NCBI GenBank assembly: GCA_016785225.1
Contig: JAFBJZ010000969.1
Coordinates: 1,831,001 to 1,895,000 of the forward strand
Reading direction: 5' to 3'
Origin: Psettodes erumei
Taxonomy: Eukaryota; Chordata; Actinopteri; Pleuronectiformes; Psettodidae
Length of the DNA stretch: 64,000 nucleotides
Position numbers and translations under genes: made by a program. Shown here in pieces: positions 40,715 through 48,370 of this stretch. A model generated the notes under the pieces. The model ran no database searches, was not told the origin of the DNA, and saw nothing but the letters and a program-made list of their open reading frames with translations. The stretch's first letter is position 1. The number at the start of each line of letters is the position of its first letter.

Positions 40715-40952
40715 GACATCACCTTTTTTTTTTTTTCCTTTTTTAAATGCAGGACATTTTTATTGGGCCGAGAAAGCAAATGCAGTCACGTCCTGTTAAT
40801 GGGGCCGTTGATGTGATTACATGGAGAAGGCCCCGCGACTGTCACCGGCCTGTTCTGATTTATCTGCCCGCAGAATCTAACACAGCACACGGTGTAAACA
40901 CAGTCACGTGTAGTAGAAGTGGTTACACCTATGGTAGCATAAGGGCTGCACA

Positions 40953-40955
<3 letters not shown>

Positions 40956-40988
<33 letters not shown>
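40956..40988. repeat. (CA)n microsatellite
   Basis: A perfect CA dinucleotide run of about 33 bases, followed by an imperfect CATACACATACA tail. It is the left outer arm of the nested inverted simple repeats around the CpG-rich block. Confidence 0.95.
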
Positions 40989-40993
<5 letters not shown>

Positions 40994-41087
40994 ATACAGG
41001 CACGAGGGAGAGAGAGCAGCACTCCTTCCAGATCCAAATGCGCATACAAGATGGGTTGGGGGGGGGCAAGCCCTCATCGATCTGTCC

Positions 41088-41099
41088 GAGAGAGTGAGT

Positions 41100-41138
<39 letters not shown>

Positions 41139-41173
41139 GGAGAGAGAGATTGAGAGAGAGAGGGGGAGAGAGA
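41088..41173. repeat. (GA)n purine tract
   Basis: A nearly pure G/A tract of about 85 bases on the + strand with a few interruptions (GTGA, GATTGA). It is the left inner arm of the nested inverted repeats and can pair with the CT run at 41247-41314. Confidence 0.95.
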
Positions 41174-41245
41174 ACGCGCCAGGCTGCTTCTTTATCCCAA
41201 CAGACCCCTCCTGTCTCGCTCTCTCTAACTCTCGATGTCTGTCTG

Positions 41246-41246
<1 letters not shown>

Positions 41247-41314
<68 letters not shown>
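41247..41314. repeat. (CT)n microsatellite, 34 copies
   Basis: A perfect CT run of 68 bases. It is the reverse complement of the GA tract 74 bases to its left. Long homopurine/homopyrimidine tracts can form triplex (H-DNA) structures, and GAGA-type runs are common in promoters. Confidence 0.95.
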
Positions 41315-41318
<4 letters not shown>

Positions 41319-41627
41319 GCCTGCCAGCTGATGCTGACTGGAGGTGAAGCGGTTTTTCTCTCTTCCCTCGTCATCCCGGGGAAAACCTGGACGGACGGAC
41401 CGACCGACCAACCGACCGACCGGAGGCTTTTTGGATTTTGACGCCGGCTTCTGCCAGTCGCGCTTCACAGCGAGGGGAGGGCACCGCGAGATCAAAATCA
41501 AACCCACCTCAACCGAGAGCGAGAAGCAGAAAGCGGCGTGAAAAACCAGGACCGTAACGCAGAGACGGGACCAACTTCCAGCTGGCGGTCTGCGGGCAGC
41601 TCCGGACCTCTGCCGGCACCAAGAAGG
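41315..41627 (+). other. Putative non-coding first exon of oprl1 in CpG-rich DNA
   Basis: The oprl1 coding exon starts with an acceptor, so an upstream 5' UTR exon is required. This CpG-rich segment starts just after the CT microsatellite and ends at a reasonable donor, AAG|GTGGGA, at 41627/41628. It is G/C-rich, has few ATGs, and carries a GGAC/CGAC tetranucleotide run at about 41390-41423. Nothing here looks like coding sequence. It would be joined to 46258 across a 4.6 kb intron. The start of transcription cannot be fixed by eye and could lie inside or before the CT run. The assignment to oprl1 is inference from position, strand and composition. Confidence 0.4.
41331..41441 (+). other. Upstream open reading frame in the putative 5' UTR exon
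   Basis: The only ATG I see in the putative first exon opens a 36-codon frame beginning MLTGGEAVF and stopping at TGA 41439-41441. Its middle is encoded by the GGAC/CGAC repeat, giving a T-D-G-P-T-D-Q-P-T-D type stretch. If this exon is in the oprl1 mRNA, the frame would precede and not overlap the receptor start. It could damp translation. I do not claim that the peptide has a function. Confidence 0.25.
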
Positions 41628-41678
41628 TGGGATGCGGTCCGGTCCGCTGCAACAACACAAGTCCGTTTGCCACACATT

Positions 41679-41740
<62 letters not shown>
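41679..41740. repeat. (TA)6(TG)25 compound microsatellite
   Basis: Six TA units run directly into 25 TG units. It is the right outer arm of the nested inverted repeats and sits about 50 bases after the putative first-exon donor. Alternating TG and TA runs can adopt Z-form or open DNA. Confidence 0.95.
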
Positions 41741-41742
<2 letters not shown>

Positions 41743-42098
41743 GTGCGCCCCGGACCACCGCGGTGCGCGCCGCGTGAGAAAACGCGTCTGCGGTCTGTCA
41801 CAGTGTTTATGTTGGGCTGAGCTGAAAGCTGCCATAACACGCTGTATGGATACTGATGGCGCGTGGCGCGGCGCGTGCGTGACGTACTTGTGTGTTTTTT
41901 TTTTTCCTCAAGTGTGCGCGTTGGTGTGTGCGTGTGCTCGCAGTGCGCGTGCAGCGTTGAAGTGTGTTTATACTGGCTCTGCCTTGTGGTGCGTTTAAGT
42001 GCCGAGCTACGCGGCGAAGAAAGATGGAAATTCGTTGCTGGAGTGTGTTTACTTCAAGCACCTGCTCTGAGTCACTGACTACTCACTCTGTTGTACTG

Positions 42099-42101
<3 letters not shown>

Positions 42102-42136
<35 letters not shown>

Positions 42137-42157
42137 CGTGCGTGCGTGTGTGTGTAG
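42102..42157. repeat. (TG)n microsatellite with GCGTGC interruptions
   Basis: A TG run from 42102 to 42132 continues as an imperfect GAGCGTGCGTGCGTGTGTGTG segment to about 42157. Confidence 0.9.
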
Positions 42158-42398
42158 TGTATTTGCACTCTCATGCTGTGCCAGGAGAAGGTTTTTTTTT
42201 TTTATTTATTGCAACACGTTTTCTTTGTGTCTGCACTGTAAGAGTGTGTGTGTGAGGCTGCCGTTACTACAGAGGTGCTGCTGATGTTGATGCATGTTGT
42301 GTGACAAAACGCTGCATCAAACAAATTCAAGATGGGAAGAACTCATGCAGATCATTGGAAGAAGTTGTGAACATCAGGTTGACAGGTGTCATTAACGT

Positions 42399-42803
42399 AC
42401 ACAGATCAGTCACAACATCAGAACCACTGCCAGCTGAAGTGAATGACACTGATTATCTCGTTACCATGGCACCTGTTGGGGGGATGTATCAGGCAGCGAG
42501 TCAACAGTCAGTTCTTGAAGTTCATGTGTTGGAAGCTGGGAAAATGAACTCGTGTTAGTTAGCTTGACAGCTGGGTCAGAACTTCTCCAGAACAGCAGGT
42601 CTTGTTGTGGAGGAAGCAGAACCGCTGAACTGGTGACAGGGTCATGGGCACTGGAGGCTCGTTGATGCACGTGGGGAGATAAGGCTGACCTGTGTGGCCC
42701 AGTCCCACAGAAGAGCGATGCTAACTCCTACAGAGCAATGCAAGATTGAGGAACACGACAAAAAGTTCAAAGTGTTGTCTTGGCCTCCAAATTCTCCAGG
42801 GAC
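42399..42803 (+). mobile_element. Tc1-family DNA transposon relic with internal deletion
   Basis: The + strand matches, as I recall it, a widespread fish Tc1-like element. The left end reads GATCAGTCACAACATCAGAA, then AATGACACTGATTATCTC and ATGGCACCTGTTGG, as in the leader before the transposase. It continues through the degraded helix-turn-helix part (GACAGGGTCATGGGCACTGG, then TTGATGCACGTGGGGAG, which would read R-Q-G-H-G-R-P-R-L-I-D-A-R-G in an intact copy). Between about 42720 and 42747 it jumps to the transposase C-terminal part (TTGAGGAACACGACAAAAAG, then TTGGCCTCCAAATTCTCCAG, the W-P-P-N-S-P-D motif). Most of the DDE domain is missing and stops and frameshifts abound, so it is inactive. 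It lies in the inferred first intron of oprl1. Confidence 0.85.
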
Positions 42804-43866
42804 GTGTGGGCCCTCTGCACATCAGTGTGGATGTGCAGAATGATCTTGATGCTATTTTTAAGAGGTAAAATTATATCCGTGAACGGCGATGTGACACTTT
42901 CCAGGAAGGACTTAGGAACTAATCCCATATTAACAAGAGCATGTAAACACAACAGTCGGTCACGTACGAAAGGTATTTGTTGGAGAAAGAAGGAGGCGCA
43001 CAACAGAGCGCTCGACTGATTAGTGCAGAGAGAGCAGCCGGGACGGGAGGGATATGCAGGGTGAGCTGTTTTCCATCGAGGCTTGTAATTAAAGACGATG
43101 AACGTACAGCTACTTTACAAGCTCGGCCATCATGACTCATGGGACAGACCCAGGAAAGAAAGACAACTGTGAGACATTAAAAAAGTCAGGGAATCCATCG
43201 TCTCCTCGTTAAAGTGCACTTGAAGGAATGTCCATAAAAAAGTGGAATCTATCTCCTCAGGCCTTGAAAGGGAAGTGGACTCAGTGTTGAGGTATCATGT
43301 CACCAGCATGTCAGGATGCTAATCTGTGCAGCCTCAGCATCAGAAGCCGACTTCGTTGTTCACAGTAGAAACACAAGTGTCTCCAGCCGGTTTTGCGTTT
43401 TGACAGAATCCAAGAATGCGTTTCATTCACTGAAAATAAACAGAGACCGTATCTTCCCCCGCAGTTTACCTGAAGCGTACGGCTTTATGAATAAACTGTT
43501 TGTGTTGGCGTTTCCTCTGAGGCGGCGCTCTGGTCCTGCAGGTAAGCAGCAGCACAAAGGGTTGTCCCACGATGTTTGGGAGCTGTGGCTGCATTCACAC
43601 CAACAAAAGTTAGAATTATGGCCAACATGATTACTTTTCCATTTTGAACCGCTGCACTGCGTTTTTGGGAAACAACAATCCTTCACAATCATGAATCTCG
43701 CCCCCAAACTGCACGTCCTGGAACCTGTGGGGCAGGGGGTCGCACATCCTGGTAATGGTACGGGCGGCCCACCCAGAGTGGCACCGCAGCCTTACATGGA
43801 CACACAACGGAGGGCTCCGAGTTGAACTGCTTATTCATCAAAGCTTCGGCAGCCAAAACACGCACG

Positions 43867-43867
<1 letters not shown>

Positions 43868-43919
<52 letters not shown>
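43868..43919. repeat. (CA)26 microsatellite
   Basis: A perfect CA run of 52 bases, among the longest in the window. A TG run 64 bases to the right (43984-44013) is its reverse complement, so the two could pair in single-stranded DNA or RNA. Confidence 0.95.
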
Positions 43920-43921
<2 letters not shown>

Positions 43922-43983
43922 CTGCGACTGCAGTGCAGATTTTACCCAAGGAAAAGAAATGCAGTGTTTGGAGGTTTTGGATG

Positions 43984-44068
43984 TCTGTGTGTGTGTTTGT
44001 GTGTGTGTGTGTTTGGAGGGGGGGGCAGAGAGAGAGAGAGACAGAGAGATAGAGAGAGAGAGAGAGAT
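43984..44068. repeat. (TG)n then G-run and (GA)n compound repeat
   Basis: An interrupted TG run (43984-44013) is followed by GGAGGGGGGGG and a GA tract with ACAGA/GATAGA breaks up to about 44068. Confidence 0.9.
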
Positions 44069-44576
44069 CTTGTAACATATTTAACCCACATGTATTGAGC
44101 CTGGCAGTGACCCTGGGGAAATTCAGCATCAGAGCAGACTTACTTTGCTGTTTTGATGTGATGAATATTCATGATCAGGCACAGCGAGAGAGGAGGTGTG
44201 GGTGGGGGTGGGTGGGTGCTGTAGGGTGTTGCTGCCGCAGCCTGTATGAAGTGACTGTTGCCTGTGTGGCCTGATATATAGCTTATATATTCCGCTGTTG
44301 TCCCCCCCCAAAAAAAAGCGTAATATCGTGTTAATGACCCCCACTGTTGCCCTGGGTGATGTGCTTTCTTCATTATGATGAAACACAGGCACTGCACTGG
44401 GTCAATCCCAGTTGCTCATCCTAAATTAAAGGAGCAGTACGTGCCTTTTAAATGTGCACTCCTCAGCTAGCTTGCAGGGTGCCTCTGTTGAGTAAGCGGC
44501 AGACACCCAGTTCTGCCTACACCGTCTACTCTACTGCAGGACTGAAAAGATGTGAACTGCTTCCAACATGTATTTC

Positions 44577-44769
44577 AGGGTTTCCCACACATTGACTTAC
44601 ACCGGTTTTTAAAAAGTTCAGTCGTCTCCCTGCCTCTCTCGCCTCTACGCGATCCTCCGTGACTTGCTGCAAAATGGATTTCCCTCAGCGCAGACTTTTG
44701 TCGTCAGCAAATTGCAACGTTTCAAATCGCAATATCGATGTTGATGCGATTAATCGTTCAGCCCTCGTT
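44577..44769. repeat. Fragments of hAT-like dispersed repeats
   Basis: The segment starts with CAGGGTTTCCCACACATTGA, an end sequence I recognise from fish dispersed repeats. It finishes with GATTAATCGTTCAGCCCT, the end of another common fish element (read on the minus strand AGGGCTGAACGATTAATC). The middle is anonymous. The hAT class is recalled from the termini and is not proven. Confidence 0.5.
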
Positions 44770-45262
44770 CCCAGACATCCTTCGTCCTCCCTGGCCACAT
44801 CCTCCAGCTTGGGGAGGGCAGGCCAGGTGGAATACATGGACCCCCCACTCGGCATGTTCTGGGCGTCTTCTCTCGGCCACCCTGTAGAGGAAAGTCATCT
44901 CGTATTCTCTCTGCGTCACCATCTTGTTAACTGGCGAGGGGGGGGATAGTAGATGGACCGACGCATCACCTTCAGGCTCCGCTCCCTCTTCATCCAGACT
45001 GTCCGGCACTTCACCGCTCCACTCGTTCATCTTGTGCTCCCTCTCGGCTCCCCTGATGAGCGAGAACCCAAGATCCTTCAAGTCCTTTAGCGCTGTAGTG
45101 AGCAATCCTCCATTTTTCCAGCTCGCTACCACTTTGTCAGACCTGGTGGTCGGTTGGGGCATGGGTGGGGGGGCGTGGATGCAGACTCTCATCCCTGCTG
45201 CTTCACACTTTGATATAAGCTGCCTCAGTGGGCACTGGTTGTCACAGCCTAATGCAGTCAGC
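44770..45262 (-). mobile_element. LINE (non-LTR retrotransposon) relic, reverse transcriptase C-terminal part
   Basis: On the minus strand, CCCACTGAGGCAGCTT and then GTGTGAAGCAGCAGGGATGA match the part of a common teleost LINE that encodes L-R-Q-L-x-S-E-C-E-A-A-G-M-R. A degraded stretch (D-L-K-D-L-G-F-S-L) corresponds to the F-K-Y-L-G-V-L-F block. The 3' end reads CTGGAGGATGTGGCC, matching L-E-E-V-A-G-E. Large internal deletions remove most of the region between. One frame happens to stay open for 203 codons (44758-45369), but it passes through deletions and does not encode a working reverse transcriptase. The element sits antisense to oprl1 in its inferred first intron. Confidence 0.7.
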
Positions 45263-45627
45263 AGCACCACTTGTTGCACAGAGAGAAGCGACGCATTAAA
45301 CTGGTGCAGCTGAGCATTTCTGTTAAAACATCCAGCAAAAAGCCAGAAAACGGCAACAAGTGACCCCACACCTCAGCAAACAGTAAGACACGGCCTGATT
45401 TTAAGGATTTATATTTTCAGTGGGAGGCTATGGGGTTGAGGGTAGAATGCAGTACATTAAGGAATATATATTTGGTTGTTGGGTGATGCTAATTTAGTTT
45501 TCTACTTCAGAGCTGCTGCTAAACAAAACCCCAACATGTATGCGACCGCAGTTTTCTCTTCTCTCTCGTTTCGCTGCATTAACAAGCATAAATATTGATG
45601 CCGTCTCCTCCTTTTGTCTCCAACCTC

Positions 45628-45658
45628 GCTCTCTCTCTCTCACACACACACACACACA
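45628..45658. repeat. (CT)6(CA)9 compound microsatellite
   Basis: A CT run passes directly into a CA run. Confidence 0.9.
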
Positions 45659-46257
45659 TATCTTGGCAGTAACATATTCCTCACGTGGCAACGCATTAAT
45701 AGCAAATTTGATGCCGTCAGTTTCTCTCCTCCTTTCCTCCATCCTTCTTTTCTTGTCCTTCCCCTTCCTCTCACCCATCCCCCTCCTCTTCCTCTCTCTT
45801 TCTTTTTCTTCCTTGTTTTCATTAGCTACTGTTAATGTCTCTACACAGTGAAGATGATCTTCCTGTGGCCTTGATTAATCTTATTTTTCACAGACACGAC
45901 AGTGTGCAGTCAAACTTAGTTGTTACTGTTTACTAGGATTATGATAACAAAGCAGTTTGTGTGGACAACAGATTGCTTGAATTAATTTAAATACAATTCA
46001 CGCTGACTGATGTGAACTCAGCCAGCCTAACCTGCATGTTTTTGGTGGCGTGGAAGGAAGCCGGAGTACCCGGAGAAATCAGTTGTGTTATTGTGGGCAC
46101 TTGTGAGGCATCAGAAAGCTCTTGTGTTATTCATGGGAGTCCCTGCTCAGCCTTGTTCCCCCCCGCGACCCAATTCTGGATCAGTAAATGGTTGGAAAAA
46201 GGCATATGTCAGTACTCGTTTTTTACAGTGGCCAACCGCTCGTCTTCCTCCTTTCAG

Positions 46258-46491
46258 GCGGCTGTAGACCTCGCTCGGAGACATGGAGTTCCCCGACGAC
46301 TTCCTGCTGGCCGAGCTGGGCCACCTGCAGCTCTACAACGACTCGCTCTTCCAGAACAACTTCACGGGCCCCTACAACGACACCGACGCCCTGCTGCCGA
46401 CGGGGGTGAAGGTCACCATCGTGGTGGTCTACATGATCGTCTGCGTCATCGGCCTGGTGGGGAACTTCCTGGTCATGTATGTCATCATAAG
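46258..46491 (+). other. oprl1: oprl1 exon with splice acceptor and donor
   Basis: The exon boundaries are set by a pyrimidine-rich tract (CGTCTTCCTCCTTTCAG) ending at 46257 and a donor AG|GTGAGT at 46491/46492. This leaves 25 bases of 5' UTR before the start codon, so at least one non-coding exon should lie upstream. A second possible acceptor after a short T run ends at 46228 and would lengthen the UTR by 29 bases. Both would give the same protein. Confidence 0.8.
46283..46491 (+). CDS. oprl1: Nociceptin/orphanin FQ receptor, first coding exon (partial)
   Basis: This exon encodes the start of a class A GPCR of the opioid family, a Gi/o-coupled plasma-membrane receptor for the neuropeptide nociceptin. 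It gives 69 codons plus two bases of the next. Residues 1-41 form the extracellular N-terminus, with sequons N19-D-S, N26-F-T and N32-D-T. Residues about 42-66 form transmembrane helix 1, with GLVGN at 57-61, where N61 is the conserved N1.50. The stretch KVTIV..Y..VCV.GL.GN.LVMYVI.R fits OPRL1 better than the mu, delta or kappa receptors, whose TM1 starts differently. The ATG has G at -3 and +4, and an in-frame TAG lies at 46265-46267, which fixes the start. The exon ends AG|GTGAGT in phase 2, inside an arginine codon, as in opioid receptor genes. Codons are GC-rich against AT-richer flanks. The family is seen in the sequence; the paralog call is recalled knowledge. Confidence 0.92.
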
Positions 46492-46899
46492 GTGAGTCAC
46501 GCGAAAAAGTGATTAAGGGGTCGAAGTGTGATTCACACGGGGGTTTAAATAGATCCACTTCACTCAGAGCACCTTTGCAGCCGTTAAATCAGAAGGCTTT
46601 ACGGTCAGGCATGATGATATGACCACTGTTGCTATAGCGATCCAAACATCTATGAAGTCAGAAAATATAAAAAGGTGGCTCGAGTTTCTCTTTGAGCCGC
46701 TCAGGTCACAGCTCGGCGTCACCTCAGCCTGTCAACACTGGTGCTGATTGATGACTGTCGTGATTATTCCATCAATCACGACAGAAACTCAAAGAAAATA
46801 ATTCATAGTTGACCAGCGAGGTGAAGAAACGTTTCCTCCCAACACATGGTGATGTTTCTTGTTGTCGAAAGTGGTCTTGGAAAGCACATGAGCCACCGT

Positions 46900-46933
46900 G
46901 TGTCTGTGTGTGTCTGTGTGTGTCTGTGTGTGT
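46900..46933. repeat. Ten-base tandem repeat TCTGTGTGTG
   Basis: About three and a half units of TCTGTGTGTG, 400 bases into the intron after the oprl1 exon. Confidence 0.85.
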
Positions 46934-47079
46934 TTTTGTGGAGAGCCTGGCAGGTGACTGCCCAGTCATGTGTGGATCATATGTACGTGCGGTTTTCTCC
47001 CGTGGATTTGACCGAAAGAAACGCTGGTGGAGCGTTTGTCCACCCCTGTGGGCGGCTGCTGTCAGCTCCTGCATGAAGA

Positions 47080-47100
47080 GTGTGTGTGTGTGTGTGTGTG
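47080..47100. repeat. (TG)10 microsatellite
   Basis: Perfect TG run just left of the hAT-like fragment. Confidence 0.95.
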
Positions 47101-47176
47101 AACTGTCATTATTAGGATACTTTGCTGTACTTTTGCTTTGTATTACATCCTGCATTAACAGCTGTTTACTTACCAA

Positions 47177-47431
47177 TAGGGCTGCACCGATACCAAAACC
47201 ATTACTGGGTATCTGCGAGATACTATGGTCACGTACATGTACTTGCACTCTACTCTGATACTGCCGCATCTGATTCCACTTTACGGTAACGTGACATTGA
47301 CCTGTCGTCGTTTGGCGACGCTTCATGTTGTGTATGAAAGTGAGCAACATCTGATGACGGTAAATTGTGTTTTGGAAATCAGTACTCGGAATCAGCAAGT
47401 ACAGCAGTAGGTACTTGTACTCGGTAAGTGA
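47177..47431. mobile_element. hAT-like short element, left part
   Basis: It begins with TAGGGCTGCACCGATACC, a terminal sequence typical of short hAT-like elements in fish. It continues to GTACTCGGAATCAGCAAGTA and GGTACTTGTACTCGGTAAGT near its right side. The expected right terminus (GTGCATCCCTA type) is missing after 47431. Confidence 0.6.
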
Positions 47432-48204
47432 TTAGGTTGCAGGTCCAGCATCAAACTTCATTTCAGCTTTCTTCTTTGCCTCTGCTGAAGTTTGTCGCTC
47501 GCCCCCGCCCTGGTCGGCCCATCTCATTAGCGTCCAGTCCGCCCTGAGAGGCAGCGCTGCTCAGAGGACACATCATAACCTCTCGTCTCCTTAATGCAGT
47601 GAAGGCTGAAGTTCTTGGCAAGCGAGCGTAAAGCACGTCCAGATGCATCTTTTTTTAAGGCTGAGTATTTGTTGGGCCAAGATGGATGTTGGGCTGTGAT
47701 GCAGAGTCTGTTCTACCAACACGTCTCTCGCTCTGCTCTGAAAACAGGCTTGTTTCAGCTGGTTGGAGATCTGGTGACGGTGACGGCACCTCCGTGCTCT
47801 CCTCTCTGCCATCTTAATGTTGGTTCACTGATTTATTCACGTTATTGAAATCACCACCCATCTTCATCTTTAATGCCCTCATGTTTAGTAAAGCTGCCCG
47901 TGAAGCTTCGGGCGTTTGCCGCCAAAGTTTTCCATGTAAAAACTGAGCTGGAGAGATTTGTACGTTTTGTAAGATGCTCGGTTTCGTCTTCAGGCACTTT
48001 ATAGGAGAATTGCAATTGACCCGCTGTGGGTTTCAACCCCAGCTGCACATTTTCTTTTCAAATTACTTCTCCTGAGATCAAATACACTTCTGTATGTCTC
48101 ACAGACGCCAATATGGTGAGATTAATCCTGTTCTCTGGCTCCTTCCTGCACGGCGTGAAACATGTCAGAGCGCTGGACTGGTGATCGCGGCTCTATAATG
48201 GTGT

Positions 48205-48286
48205 TAGTCAGTACTCTTTATGGGCAAGTACCCAGAGAAAGCACTTGTACTTGTGCTGGGTTTGAAATAAAGTGGGTGCATCCCTT
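48205..48286. mobile_element. hAT-like short element, right end
   Basis: This contains GTACTCTTTATGGGCAAGTA, CACTTGTACTTGTGCTGGG and the terminus GGGTGCATCCCTT. The last is the inverted complement of the AGGGCTGCACC end at 47178. It repeats the right half of the 47177-47431 fragment, so it is more likely a second truncated copy than the missing end of the first. Confidence 0.6.
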
Positions 48287-48346
48287 TTTCATCACTCATA
48301 ACTGGTGTTATACATTTTAGCTTCCATCCACCTTTGCGCCTTCAGC

Positions 48347-48370
48347 CACACACACACACACACACACACA
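48347..48370. repeat. (CA)12 microsatellite
   Basis: Perfect CA run, followed by a CpG-rich segment (48390-48560) with no recognisable gene. Confidence 0.95.

Larger units (their letters stand above)
40620..42100. promoter_or_regulatory. CpG-rich block, candidate oprl1 promoter region
   Basis: CpG dinucleotides are clearly denser here than in the flanking DNA, most of all at 41340-41650 and 41745-41960, where GCGCGTGGCGCGGCGCG and CCGCGGTGCGCGCCGCG occur. A TGACG half-site of the CRE type lies at 41880-41884. I see no TATA box placed before a clear exon. Long simple repeats (CA, GA, CT, TA/TG) interrupt the block. Its position 4.6 kb before the receptor exon on the same strand makes it the best promoter candidate in the window. 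Confidence 0.4.

Noticed and set aside
40929..41840. Minus-strand open frame of 303 codons, the longest in the window
   Set aside because: Its translation is mainly T-H, R-E, S-L and C-V repeats read from the CA, GA, CT and TG tracts. It is an artefact of simple repeats.
44758..45369. Minus-strand open frame of 203 codons as a host gene
   Set aside because: It matches blocks of a teleost LINE reverse transcriptase with large deletions between them.
46012..46512. + strand 166-codon frame overlapping the oprl1 exon in another frame
   Set aside because: It runs through the splice acceptor and reads the GC-rich receptor exon out of frame (alanine/arginine-rich shadow).
46772..47398. Minus-strand 208-codon frame antisense after the oprl1 exon
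   Set aside because: It crosses TG repeats and the hAT-like fragment. There is no recognisable domain.
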